Assembly: GCA_046483565.1 (NCBI GenBank)
Contig: JAWOCZ010000185.1
Location: 1 to 10,823 of the forward strand
Length of the DNA: 10,823 nt
Origin: T1Sed10-7 sp046483565
Lineage (GTDB): Bacteria; Actinomycetota; Nitriliruptoria; Nitriliruptorales; Nitriliruptoraceae
Direction: 5' to 3'
Shown here: positions 1 through 7,900 of the stretch, in pieces
Layout: every line of letters starts with the position of its first letter
Numbering within the stretch: the stretch's first letter is position 1
Position numbers and translations under genes: made by a program
The notes under the pieces: model-generated
What the model was told of the DNA's origin: nothing
What the model saw: only the letters and a program-made list of their open reading frames with translations
Database searches by the model: none

Positions 1-789
1 CTCGACGATGATGGCGTCGTCGCGGATGTGCCGATCCGTGCGAAGCGCGATGGCGATGACTGGGTGCTCGACGGCACCGACGCACTGGTCATGAACGGGG
101 CGTGGGCGGACTACGTGGTGCTGGCCGCGGCGACCGACGTCGCCGGCGCCCCAGATGGTCGGGAGACGACGTTCTTCATCGTCGACAGCGACACCGCCGG
201 CCTGGCAGCGCAGCGTGCGAAGCTCGGAGGGTGGCGGACCTCACACACCGGTGAGCTGTCACTGGCGGGCGTGCGGGTGGCCGACGCGAACCGGCTCGGT
301 GCTGCCGGCCACGGTGCCGCCGTGATCGCGGATCACCTCGCGTGGGAGCGGGTGGTCATGGCGCTGGAGGCCGTCACGACCGCAGACGCGGCGCTCGCCG
401 CGGCGATCGCCTTCGCTCGTGACCGTCAGGCGTTCGGTCGCCCGGTCTCGTCCTTCCAGGTCTGGCAGCACCGCTTCGCCGACCTGGCCACCGAGGTCGA
501 GCTCGGCCGCTCGCTCAGCCACCACGCGCTGCGCCTGTACGTCGCGGCGGCGGATGGCCAGCCGGTCGCGCCCTCCGAGTTGGCGCGCGTCACCTCCATG
601 GCAAAGCTCTACGCCCAACGCATGGCACGTCGGGTCGCCGACGAGTGCGTGCAGGTCCACGGCGGGGCCGGCTACCTCATGGAGTACACCGCGCAGCGCT
701 ACTGGCGCGACACGCGGCTCGGTTCGCTCGGCGGTGGCACCGACGACACCATGCGCGACCTCGTCGCAGATACCTACGGCCTCCACTGA
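1..789 (+). CDS. Acyl-CoA dehydrogenase, C-terminal part (5' end outside window)
   Basis: FAD-dependent alpha,beta-dehydrogenation of an acyl-CoA thioester; the substrate cannot be read from the sequence. The frame is open from base 1, so the start and roughly the first 120 residues of a typical 380-residue enzyme lie upstream. The 262 visible residues begin in the middle beta-domain (WVLDGTDALVMNGAWADYVV, then FFIVDSDTAGL) and continue into the C-terminal four-helix domain, with AFGRPVSSFQ, the FAD/dimer motif QVHGGAGYLMEY, and YWRDTRLGSLGGGT near the end. The site that carries the catalytic Glu in short/medium-chain enzymes (the YEGT type) is Gly here. Visible residue Glu116, in AWERVVM, aligns with the helix-G Glu used by isovaleryl-CoA-type enzymes and is the likely base. 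The gene ends 39 bp before the convergent CNNM gene. The family is secure; the specificity is unknown. Confidence 0.93.
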   Translation, partial: LDDDGVVADVPIRAKRDGDDWVLDGTDALVMNGAWADYVVLAAATDVAGAPDGRETTFFIVDSDTAGLAAQRAKLGGWRTSHTGELSLAGVRVADANRLGAAGHGAAVIADHLAWERVVMALEAVTTADAALAAAIAFARDRQAFGRPVSSFQVWQHRFADLATEVELGRSLSHHALRLYVAAADGQPVAPSELARVTSMAKLYAQRMARRVADECVQVHGGAGYLMEYTAQRYWRDTRLGSLGGGTDDTMRDLVADTYGLH

Positions 790-800
790 CCGCATGACGT

Positions 801-820
801 GTGGTCGCTGGTGGGACCAC
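801..820. terminator. Hairpin in convergent gap, possible bidirectional terminator
   Basis: A perfect 6-bp inverted repeat, GTGGTC and GACCAC, is separated by 8 bases. It lies 11 bp past the acyl-CoA dehydrogenase stop and 8 bp past the CNNM gene stop on the other strand. There is no T-run on either side, so it would be a U-less terminator at best. Position is the main support. Confidence 0.35.
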
Positions 821-828
821 CTGGCGCG

Positions 829-2121
829 CTACTGCTCGGTGGCTTCCTGAGGCATCGACGCATCCGCGCCATCCGCTCCACGAGGATGGGGACGGATACG
901 GACCCGCTCCGGGGCGCGACGCCGAACATGGAGCACCTCGAAGTCGCTGCCATGGATCGTGACGCGGTCACCATCCTGCGGGATCCGCCCGAGGTGCTCG
1001 ACGATCAGACCGCCGACGGTGGTCACCTCAGCTGAGGAGGCCTCCATGCCGAGGTCCTCGAGGTCGTGGAGCGGGAAGACGCCGGGAACGACCATGCTGC
1101 CGTCGGCATCGTGCTCCACCCCCAGGATGTCGCGGTCGTGTTCGTCGTAGATCTCGCCGACCAGTTCCTCGATGAGGTCCTCGACGGTGACGATGCCCTC
1201 CACCCCGCCGTGTTCGGAGACGACCAGCGCGAGCTGTTGCCGGTGGGTCTGCAGCTCCCGCAGCGCGACGACGGCGTTGAGCGACTCCGGAAGGGCGAGG
1301 GCGGGCCGGGCATGCTCGTCGACCGTGCCCGTGTGGCCGATCAGACCGAGCACCGAGATGGTGCGGTCGGCATCGTCGAGCTCGTCGTTGAACACCGGCG
1401 CACGGCTGCGTCCGGCAGCGGCGAGCTGTTCGAGCGCCTCGTCGACCGCGAGGTCGGCTGGCAGACCCACGACCCGGGAACGCGGGACGAGGAGCTGTCT
1501 CAGGGTCCGGTCGGCGACCTCGAGCGCGCCGTCGATGATCTGGCGCTGTTCCTCGGTGTACGCCGATTGCGTGGCGATCAGATCGCGGATCTCCTCCTCG
1601 GTCACCTCCTGGCGATCCCGGTTCGGGTCGCCGCCGAAGAGGCGGACGGTCAGGTCGGTCGCGTGTGACAGCAGCCAGATCGCGGGGGCGGTCAGGCGCG
1701 CGAGCAACGTCAGTGGACGGGCGGCCAGTAGCGCCCAGCTCTCAGCGCGCTGCATCGCGAGCCGCTTCGGCGCGAGTTCACCGAACACGAGCGTGATGAA
1801 GGTCAGCACGAGCGTGATCGTGAAGATGGCTGCCGGTCGGGCGGCCCGGCCGAGGAACGCCAGCGGTTCGACCAACGGCTCGGCGAGCGCTACCGCAGCG
1901 GTCGCCGAGGCGAGGAACCCGGCCAGCGTGATCCCGATCTGGATCGTGGACAGGAACCGGTTCGGCTCACGTGCCAGCTTGGCCAGCGCGCGGCCACGGG
2001 CCGAGCGCTGTTCGAGCCGGGCGATCTGGCCCTCACGCAACGAGATGAGCGCGATCTCGGAGCCTGCGAACGCGGCGTTGAGGATGACGAGGAAACCGAC
2101 CAGCGCGAGCTGGCCACCCAT
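829..2121 (-). CDS. CNNM/CorC-HlyC family membrane protein (DUF21 + CBS pair + CorC_HlyC)
   Basis: Predicted 430-residue cytoplasmic-membrane protein of the CNNM/CorC family, members of which are implicated in Mg2+ (and Co2+) efflux. Transport substrate was not determined here. DUF21 membrane domain: about residues 1-185, with helices near 4-25, 56-82 and 97-118 and the family motif GELAPK at 114-119. CBS pair: about 195-325, ending in LVVSEHGGVEGIVTVEDLIE. CorC_HlyC domain: about 340-415, containing TVGGLIVEHLGRIPQDGDRV. The frame stays open far upstream, but ATG 2121 is chosen because GAAGGTGA sits at proper distance and DUF21 begins directly there; translation beyond it is low-complexity and antisense to the sigma gene. 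Single transcription unit, divergent from the DUF2892-sigma operon. Length is normal for the family. Confidence 0.92.
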   Translation of the reverse strand: MGGQLALVGFLVILNAAFAGSEIALISLREGQIARLEQRSARGRALAKLAREPNRFLSTIQIGITLAGFLASATAAVALAEPLVEPLAFLGRAARPAAIFTITLVLTFITLVFGELAPKRLAMQRAESWALLAARPLTLLARLTAPAIWLLSHATDLTVRLFGGDPNRDRQEVTEEEIRDLIATQSAYTEEQRQIIDGALEVADRTLRQLLVPRSRVVGLPADLAVDEALEQLAAAGRSRAPVFNDELDDADRTISVLGLIGHTGTVDEHARPALALPESLNAVVALRELQTHRQQLALVVSEHGGVEGIVTVEDLIEELVGEIYDEHDRDILGVEHDADGSMVVPGVFPLHDLEDLGMEASSAEVTTVGGLIVEHLGRIPQDGDRVTIHGSDFEVLHVRRRAPERVRIRPHPRGADGADASMPQEATEQ

Positions 2122-2373
2122 GGCGTTCACCTTCGATGCTGCCTTCGTTCGGGCGGACCATCGTACGTCCGGTACTTCCGGTGAGGCCGAGGCGCGCGGA
2201 GAACACGCACGTTCGCCCCCGCGGCCCGCTGGTGTGCGTCCAACGATGTCAGCTGCGCGGAGGTCGGACGGTCGGCGGATCGCCGGTATCTCTTCATCGG
2301 GTCGCGTCGTCTTCTGGGGGCAGTACGAACCGGCCGGGAGGTGCCTGGCCGGGACTGGATCTGGAGGTCGGAG
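2122..2373. promoter_or_regulatory. Divergent intergenic region between CNNM gene and DUF2892-sigma operon
   Basis: This 252-bp non-coding stretch must hold promoters for both flanking units. On the - strand, TACGAT at 2165-2160 fits a TANNNT -10 about 39 bp before the CNNM start, but no convincing -35 lies 16-18 bp upstream. Next to it is the short repeat GTACGTCCGGTAC (2163-2175). For the + strand operon I found no clean GGAAC-type ECF -35 element with a matching -10, so autoregulation by the downstream sigma factor cannot be claimed. No riboswitch, attenuator or tRNA-like structure was recognised. Confidence 0.4.
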
Positions 2374-2586
2374 ATGGAACGTAACGAGGCTGGCATCGAC
2401 CGGGTGATTCGCGGTGTCGCGGCGGTGGCTGCGGCGGGCGCGGCGTTCGCGGTGGGGCCGACCAGCGGCGCCGGTATCGCGCTGGTGGTGGTGGCCGTGG
2501 TGATGGCGGCCACCGCGGCGACGGGGTTCTGCCCGCTCTACCGTCTGCTCGGGATCAGCACCTCGCGGGTCCCGGCAGGCAAGTAG
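2374..2586 (+). CDS. DUF2892 (YgaP-like) small inner-membrane protein
   Basis: 70-residue protein matching the DUF2892/YgaP-type transmembrane domain: an N-terminal NEAGIDRVIRG-like segment, two hydrophobic helices (about 14-28 and 33-49), and the signature GFCPLYRLLGISTS at 51-64. Its biochemical role is not established. In E. coli YgaP a similar two-helix segment is fused to a rhodanese domain; here it stands alone. The start at ATG 2374 is chosen over an earlier in-frame ATG at 2341 because GGAGG at 2363-2367 lies 6 bases upstream and family similarity begins exactly there. Only 13 bp separate its stop from the sigma factor start, so the two are probably co-transcribed. Cys53 is the only cysteine. 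Confidence 0.85.
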   Translation: MERNEAGIDRVIRGVAAVAAAGAAFAVGPTSGAGIALVVVAVVMAATAATGFCPLYRLLGISTSRVPAGK

Positions 2587-2599
2587 GCAACGACGCGTC

Positions 2600-3415
2600 A
2601 TGGATCGGATGGGCGCTGCGGTGGATGCTGCTGATCGGGTGGGGGCGGCGATCGTCGAGGATCTCCACGGGCTGTACCGCTTCGCACTGGTGCTCACGGG
2701 TGACGACCAGGCAGCGCAGGACGTCGTCCAGGAGACCGCCGCTCGGGCACTGGCCGCCGCTGACGGGTTCCGGGGAGAGGCGTCCGCACGGACCTGGCTG
2801 CACCGGATCGCGCACAACGTCGTGATCGATGCCGCCCGCCGCTCGGGCCGTGTGGTCCCGTCAGCCGACGTCGAGGCGTTGTGGCGTGACGATGCCTACA
2901 CCGTCGATACCTCGGAGGTGGTCGAGCGGGCTGCTGACCGTGCCGAACTCGAGGACGCGCTGGTCCGGCTCCCGGAGGGGCAGCGCACGGCGGTGGTCCT
3001 GCACGACGTGGAAGGGTGGACGGTTCCCCAGATCGCCGCCGCGACGGGGATCGGACTGCCGGCCGCCAAACAGCGGCTGCGCCGGGGGAGGATGGCGCTG
3101 GTGACGGCACTGGCCGCGGGGCCCGAGCGGCGCCGCCAGATGGAGGGGACCCCGATGCGCTGCTGGGACGCCCGCCGACTCGTCTCGGACTACCTGGACG
3201 GCGACCTCGCCGAAGCACAGGTCAGCCAGGTCGAGGCTCATCTGGAACGCTGTCCGACCTGCCCGCCGCTGTACGCCGCGCTGGTCGGCGTGCACGATGA
3301 GATGGGGCGGCTCCGCGATCCGGACACGGTCGTGCCCGGGCAACTCGCGGATCGGATCGCAGCGATGGTCCAGCAGCCCGACGGGTTGGGGCAGACCAGC
3401 GCATCTCAGCAGTGA
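2600..3415 (+). CDS. ECF RNA polymerase sigma factor fused to a zf-HC2 (anti-sigma-type) zinc finger
   Basis: 271-residue ECF (group 4) sigma factor that directs RNA polymerase to alternative promoters. Sigma-2 spans about 18-82 (GDDQAAQDVVQETAARAL at 34-51, then ARTWLHRIAHNVVIDAARR at 63-81). Sigma-4 spans about 115-168, with the helix-turn-helix around IAAATGIGLPAAKQRLRRGR. Residues 186-235 form a zinc-finger anti-sigma (ZAS/zf-HC2) domain with putative ligands Cys188, His214, Cys218 and Cys221 (H-x3-C-x2-C). No transmembrane segment follows, so it is soluble. ZAS domains are usually separate proteins that sequester the sigma factor; here no stop codon separates them. The start is uncertain: ATG 2600 and ATG 2609 are both possible and neither has a strong Shine-Dalgarno, fitting translational coupling to the gene 13 bp upstream. 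Converges on the SnoaL-like gene with a 9-bp gap and no visible terminator. Confidence 0.92.
   Translation: MDRMGAAVDAADRVGAAIVEDLHGLYRFALVLTGDDQAAQDVVQETAARALAAADGFRGEASARTWLHRIAHNVVIDAARRSGRVVPSADVEALWRDDAYTVDTSEVVERAADRAELEDALVRLPEGQRTAVVLHDVEGWTVPQIAAATGIGLPAAKQRLRRGRMALVTALAAGPERRRQMEGTPMRCWDARRLVSDYLDGDLAEAQVSQVEAHLERCPTCPPLYAALVGVHDEMGRLRDPDTVVPGQLADRIAAMVQQPDGLGQTSASQQ
3155..3415 (+). CDS. Possible separate zf-HC2 anti-sigma protein from an internal in-frame start
   Basis: Inside the sigma factor gene, ATG 3155 is preceded by GGAGGGG at 3142-3148 with a 6-base spacer. It is a better ribosome binding site than that of the sigma gene itself, and it falls exactly where the zf-HC2 domain begins. 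Initiation there would yield an 86-residue soluble ZAS protein (MRCWDARRLVSDYLDGDL at its start) with all four putative zinc ligands. Stand-alone zf-HC2 anti-sigma factors often begin this way, directly after a sigma gene. Whether this start is used in addition to the fusion, or is a relic of two ancestral genes, cannot be told from sequence. Confidence 0.45.
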   Translation: MRCWDARRLVSDYLDGDLAEAQVSQVEAHLERCPTCPPLYAALVGVHDEMGRLRDPDTVVPGQLADRIAAMVQQPDGLGQTSASQQ

Positions 3416-3424
3416 GGCGATCGG

Positions 3425-3796
3425 TCACCCGCTGGGCCGGTCCTCGACGGTGTAGTGGATGGTCTGCGCCACGATCCAACCGTCCTCGATGACGAAGGAG
3501 TCGGCGCCGTCACGCACGCGTGTGTGGGCGGCGTCGGCGGTCCACTCGAGGAACGCGAACCGACCCTCGACCAGCCGGTTGGTGTAGACGTAGGGCGCGT
3601 CCGGGAGTTCGTCCTCGAGGAGGTGCGCGAGCTCCCGGGCGCCGGCGGGCCCGTGGAAGATCCCTCGCCGCTCCAGGATCACGCAGTGCGGTGCGACGTT
3701 GCGTTCGATGTCATCGTCGAAGCGGTGTTCGGCAGCGAGGCTGAGGTGGTCGTCGAAGACCTCCTGCGCATGGCGCTGGCGCAGCTCGTCGGTCAT
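3425..3796 (-). CDS. SnoaL-like / NTF2-superfamily protein
   Basis: 123-residue cytoplasmic protein of the SnoaL-like (polyketide cyclase-like) branch of the NTF2 superfamily, a cone-shaped alpha+beta fold that binds small molecules. Functions range from cyclases and isomerases to no known activity. Recognisable points are the N-terminal helices with a DDDIERNVAPHC segment, GIFHGPAGARELAHLL, a strand with FAFLEWTA, and the C-terminal GADSFVIEDGWIVAQTIHYT typical of this subgroup. ATG 3796 is supported by AGGAGA about 5 bases upstream. It lies 39 bp downstream of the aldose 1-epimerase stop on the same strand and is probably in its operon. No catalytic residue can be assigned, so no substrate is proposed. 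Length is normal. Confidence 0.85.
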   Translation of the reverse strand: MTDELRQRHAQEVFDDHLSLAAEHRFDDDIERNVAPHCVILERRGIFHGPAGARELAHLLEDELPDAPYVYTNRLVEGRFAFLEWTADAAHTRVRDGADSFVIEDGWIVAQTIHYTVEDRPSG

Positions 3797-3835
3797 GTCG
3801 GTCTCCTGGGTGGGGGACGGGTCATCGCGGCACGC

Positions 3836-4900
3836 TCAGATCGTGGTGCACCGGTAGATCGTGGTGTGCTCGTAGACCTCGCCGGGCTCGAGCGTGACGC
3901 TGGGGAAGTGCGGATGGTGGACCGCGTCGGGGAGGTGGTGTGGCTCGAGGCACAGCCCCCCGTGACGGGGGTAGCGGCGGCCGTCCTTGCCGATGACCGG
4001 GGGATCGAGTCGGTTGCCGGAGTACACCTGCAACCCGGGCTGGTCGGTCAGCACCTCCAGGTGCCGACCGGTCGAGGGATCGTGGAGACGCGCGACGGTG
4101 CGCACGTCGTCCTGCTCGCTGCGCAGCACGAAGTGATGGTCCAGACCGAGCGCTGAAGTCTCTGCCAGTGCGACGACCCGCTCGCGCAGCGGCGTCGGTG
4201 TCCGCAGGTCGAGCGGTGTCGAGGCGACACCGGCGAGGGCGCCGGTCGGCACGAGTCCGTCATCGACGACCAGCACCTGGTCGGCGAGCACCTGCAGCCG
4301 GTGATCGAGGACGGTGCCGTCGCCGTGGCCGCGGAGGTTGAGGTAGGTGTGGTTGGTCAGGTCCAGCGGCGTCGGCGCATCGGTCGTGGCGCGGTAGCCG
4401 ATCACGAGGTCCTGATCCCTCACCTGGTAGGTGGCGGTCACCTCGACGTTGCCGGGGTAGCCCTCGTCACCGGCCGGGCTGACGTGGCGTAGGACGACGG
4501 TGTCGGCGTCGTGCGCGACGAGCTGCCACGGCACCTCCGAGAAGGCGCCGGCGCCACCGCCGTGTAGGTGGTGAGGTGGCTCGTTGTCGGCGAGCTCGAA
4601 GCGTCGACCCTCCAACTCGAACGTCGCGTCGGCGATGCGGTTCGCCACCCTGCCCACGGTCGCGCCGAGGTAGGCGTTGCTGGGTGACTCGTAGCCGGCC
4701 ACGTCACCGAACCCGAGCGCGACGTCCACCACGTGTCCGGCGTGGTCGGGGACGTGCAGCTCGACGAGGGTGGCGCCGTGATCGCTGATCCTGGCGAGAA
4801 GGTGGTCCGATCGACCGATCGTGACCAGCTGGGCGCGTGTCCCGTCCGCGCGTCGACCGAAGTCCACGACCCCGGGTCGGGTCCGTGAGGAGGTGCTCAT
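3836..4900 (-). CDS. galM: Aldose 1-epimerase (mutarotase)
   Basis: Interconverts alpha and beta anomers of free aldoses such as galactose or glucose in the cytoplasm. The 354-residue protein has the family landmarks in order: GRVANRIADATFELEGRRF (83-101), His113 in LHGGGAGAF, the presumed catalytic acid His184 in LTNHTYLNLRG, Asp254 in GLDHHFVL, LQVYSGN (290-296) and the presumed catalytic base Glu319 in GLCLEPHHLPDA. All key residues known from the GalM family are present. An upstream in-frame ATG at 4981 would add 27 proline-rich residues running into the start of the divergent gene. ATG 4900 is preferred because similarity begins after it and GGAG lies 9 bases upstream. Likely the first gene of a two-gene operon with the SnoaL-like gene. 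The divergent neighbour is a glycoside phosphorylase/hydrolase-like gene, so the mutarotase may handle sugars it releases. Confidence 0.93.
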   Translation of the reverse strand: MSTSSRTRPGVVDFGRRADGTRAQLVTIGRSDHLLARISDHGATLVELHVPDHAGHVVDVALGFGDVAGYESPSNAYLGATVGRVANRIADATFELEGRRFELADNEPPHHLHGGGAGAFSEVPWQLVAHDADTVVLRHVSPAGDEGYPGNVEVTATYQVRDQDLVIGYRATTDAPTPLDLTNHTYLNLRGHGDGTVLDHRLQVLADQVLVVDDGLVPTGALAGVASTPLDLRTPTPLRERVVALAETSALGLDHHFVLRSEQDDVRTVARLHDPSTGRHLEVLTDQPGLQVYSGNRLDPPVIGKDGRRYPRHGGLCLEPHHLPDAVHHPHFPSVTLEPGEVYEHTTIYRCTTI

Positions 4901-4973
4901 CGGGCGGTGCTCCACGGGGTCGGGTAGCGGTGGCGCGGTTAGCGTAGGGAGCGGACGAGGAAGGGACGCGGGC
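4901..4973. promoter_or_regulatory. Short divergent promoter region between mutarotase and GH94-like enzyme
   Basis: These 73 bp separate two divergent start codons and must contain or overlap both promoters. TAGCGT at 4940-4945 reads as a TANNNT -10 for the + strand gene, and TACGCT on the - strand (4946-4941) overlaps it as a -10 for the mutarotase. No recognisable -35 lies at 16-18 bp from either, so the calls are tentative. AGGAAGGGA at 4958-4966 is the ribosome binding site of the + strand gene. Confidence 0.35.
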
Positions 4974-7900
4974 GTGGGCATGCAGCAGCAGGTGACCGGT
5001 GGGCTCGTCGAGGTCGACGGGCAGCAGTGGTACCGGATCGACGGCGTGGAACGGATGGCGCCGTTCCTGACGACCGTCGTGTCCGACAGCGACCTGTGGA
5101 TGTTCGTCTCCAGCGCGGGGCCGCTGACGGCAGGACGCCGGGACGCCGATCACGCGTTCCTGCCCTACGAGACCGACGACCGCCTGCACCGGGCGGTGGG
5201 CATCTCGGGGCCGGTGACGTTGCTGACCCGCGAGGTCGACGGCTGCCACGAGGTCTGGCAACCGTTCGCGCGCCGCCCCGAGGTCGGATGCACGCGCTCG
5301 ATCGCCAAACACGTCCGCGGTGATGCGCTGCTGCTGGAGGAGACCAACCCGGCCTGGGGGCTCTCGGTCCGCACGACCTGGGCGCCGTCCCGGGCCTACG
5401 GCTGGGTCCGGACCGTGGAGCTCACCGACCTGACGGACGACGGAGCGAACGTCGAGGTGCTCGACGGCCTGCTCGACGTCATGCCCACCGGCGTGGACGC
5501 CGTCACCGAGCAGCTCCGCTCCAACCTCGTCGACGCCTACAAGCGGTCCGAGACCGGCCCGTGGGGGACCGCCGCGGTCTACGCCCTCGAGTCCCTGATC
5601 ACCGACCGGGCGGAGCCGGCCGAGGCGCTGGCCGCGACGTTGGTGTGGTCGGCCGGCCTCGAGGATGCCGGGGTACACCTCGACGAACGGGTCGTCGACG
5701 ACGTGTGGCGGGGACGGGAACGCGCCCCGGTCGAGTTGTTCACGGGGCGTCGTGCTGCCTACCTGTTGCGCGCGCCCGTGACCGTGCCGGCGGGCGGGAG
5801 CAGCACCTGGTCGCTGGTCGCCGACATCGGGCTGGGGCACGCCGAGCTCCACGACCGGGTGCGGCTGGCCGCGGCCCCCGAGGCGCTCGACCTCGTGGCC
5901 GCCGACGTCCGGCGGGGCGCCGAGCGACTGGAGGCGCTCCTGACCGGAGCGGATGGCTTGCAGCGGACCGCGGATCCGGTCGCTGACGCGCACCACCTGT
6001 CGAACGTGCTGTTCAACGCGATGCGCGGCGGCACCTTCGTCGACGGGTACGAGATCCCGGTCGGCGATCTGTTGGACTTCCTGCGTCGACGCAACGTGCG
6101 GGTCTATGACCGCCACGCCGGTGAGCTCGGTGACCTCGGACCGTCGGTCCACCTCGACGACCTGCGGGCGTTCGCGGATGCCACCGAGGATCCGGACCTG
6201 GTCCGGCTGGTGCTCGAGTACCTCCCGCTCACCTTCTCCCGCCGGCACGGGGACCCGAGCCGGCCGTGGAACCGCTTCTCGATCCGGGTGACCGACGACG
6301 ATGGCCGACCGCTGCTCACCTACGAGGGCAACTGGCGTGACATCTTCCAGAACTGGGAGGCGCTCCTGCGCTCCTACCCGGGCTACCACGCCAACGTGGC
6401 CGCGAAGTTCCTGAACGCCAGCACCCTCGACGGGTTCAACCCCTACCGGATCTCACGAGAGGGGATCGACTGGGAGGTGCCCGATCCCGACGACCCCTGG
6501 AGCAACATCGGCTACTGGGGCGATCACCAGATCGTCTACCTCCTGCGCCTGCTCGAGGGTTGGGAGGCCAGCGACCCGGACGGGCTCGGTGCCTGGCTCG
6601 ACGAGCCCGTGTTCACCTACGCCGACGTGCCCTACCGCCTGGCCGACTACGAGGCCATGCTCGCCGACCCCCGCGACACCATCACCTACGAGGCGGAGCG
6701 CGCCGCCCGGGTGGCGGCCCGCGTCGAGCAGGTGGGCGCGGACGGCCGACTGGTCGTCACCGGCGGGGAGCTCGTCCGGGTGACGATGGCGGAGAAGCTG
6801 CTCGTACCCGCCCTGGCGAAGCTGTGCAGCTACGTCGCGGGTGGCGGGATCTGGATGAACACCCAGCGCCCGGAGTGGAACGACGCGAACAACGCGCTGG
6901 CCGGCTACGGGCTGTCGATGGTGACGCTCTACCAACTGGAGCGCTACCTGAGCTTCGTGGATCGGATCATCGACGAGGGCCGTGACGGAGCGGTCACGCT
7001 GTCCCGACCGGTCGCGGGCTGGCTCGACGCCGTCGCCGAGATCCTCGCGGCCCACGACCCCGAGGGCTCGGTCACCGAGGCGCGGGCGCGTCGTCACCTG
7101 CTCGACGCGCTCGGCGTCGCCGGCGAGACCTACCGCGAGGGCGTCGCAGACGGCTTCGACCCCTCACCCGTCGAGGTGGAGACGGCCACCGTGGCTCGCC
7201 TGCTCGACGGGGCGCTGGCGCACCTGCGCGCCTCGATCCGGGCCGCCCGGCGCGACGACGGGCTCTACCACGCCTACCACCTGCTGTCGGTTCCCGAGGC
7301 CGCCAGCGCCGAGGTGCACCAGCTGCCGCTCATGCTGGAGGGCCAGGCGGCGGTACTCGGCACGACGATCCTGGAGGCCGAGGAGGCGATCGCGCTGGTC
7401 GAGTCGTTGTTCGACTCACCGCTGTACCGGGTGGACCAGGACTCCTTCCTGCTGTACCCGGCAGCGTCGAGGCCGAGCTTCCTCGACCGCAACCACCTCC
7501 CGCCGTCGGTGCTCGACGACGAGCCCGCTCTGCGGCGCCTGGTCGGGACCGAGGGACGGCCGATCCTCGAACGCGACGCCGATGGCGGCCTCCACTTCCG
7601 CGCCGACCTCCAGAACGCCGAGGCGCTGACGCGGGCCCTGGGGACCACCGACCTCGACGCCGCGGAGCGAGCGAGGGTGCACGAGCTCTACGAGCAGCTG
7701 TTCCACCACCATGCGTTCACGGGCCGCTCGGGCGGTATGCACGGCTACGAGGGCATCGGCTCGATCTACTGGCACATGGTCGCCAAGCTGCTGCTCGCTG
7801 TGCAGGAGCGGGCCATCGAGGTGACCGCGCAGGGCGGGGACGCGTGGATCGCCCGCCGGCTGGAGCAGGCCTACCTCCGCATCCGCGACGGTCTCGGCTT

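Noticed and set aside
1172..2407. 411-codon open frame on the + strand, opposite the CNNM gene
   Set aside because: Ser/Arg/Ala-rich low-complexity translation with no family features, while the - strand encodes intact DUF21, CBS and CorC domains.
2122..2817. Extension of the CNNM reading frame upstream to 2817
   Set aside because: Would cover the DUF2892 and sigma genes in antisense. The upstream translation is low-complexity, and a good Shine-Dalgarno marks the start at 2121.
3412..3428. Inverted GTGA/TCAC in the sigma/SnoaL-like convergent gap as a terminator
   Set aside because: Only four base pairs, and it simply comprises the two TGA stop codons facing each other.
4821..4973. Upstream ATG for the GH94-like gene inside the mutarotase gene
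   Set aside because: The 51 added residues resemble nothing and overlap the mutarotase start. The Shine-Dalgarno at 4958-4966 supports GTG 4974 or ATG 4980.
4704..6389. 561-codon open frame on the - strand, opposite the GH94-like gene and the start of the mutarotase gene
   Set aside because: Arg/Gly/Val-rich with no recognisable domain. It lies antisense to a protein with clear family motifs; long antisense frames are expected in high-GC DNA with strong third-position GC.
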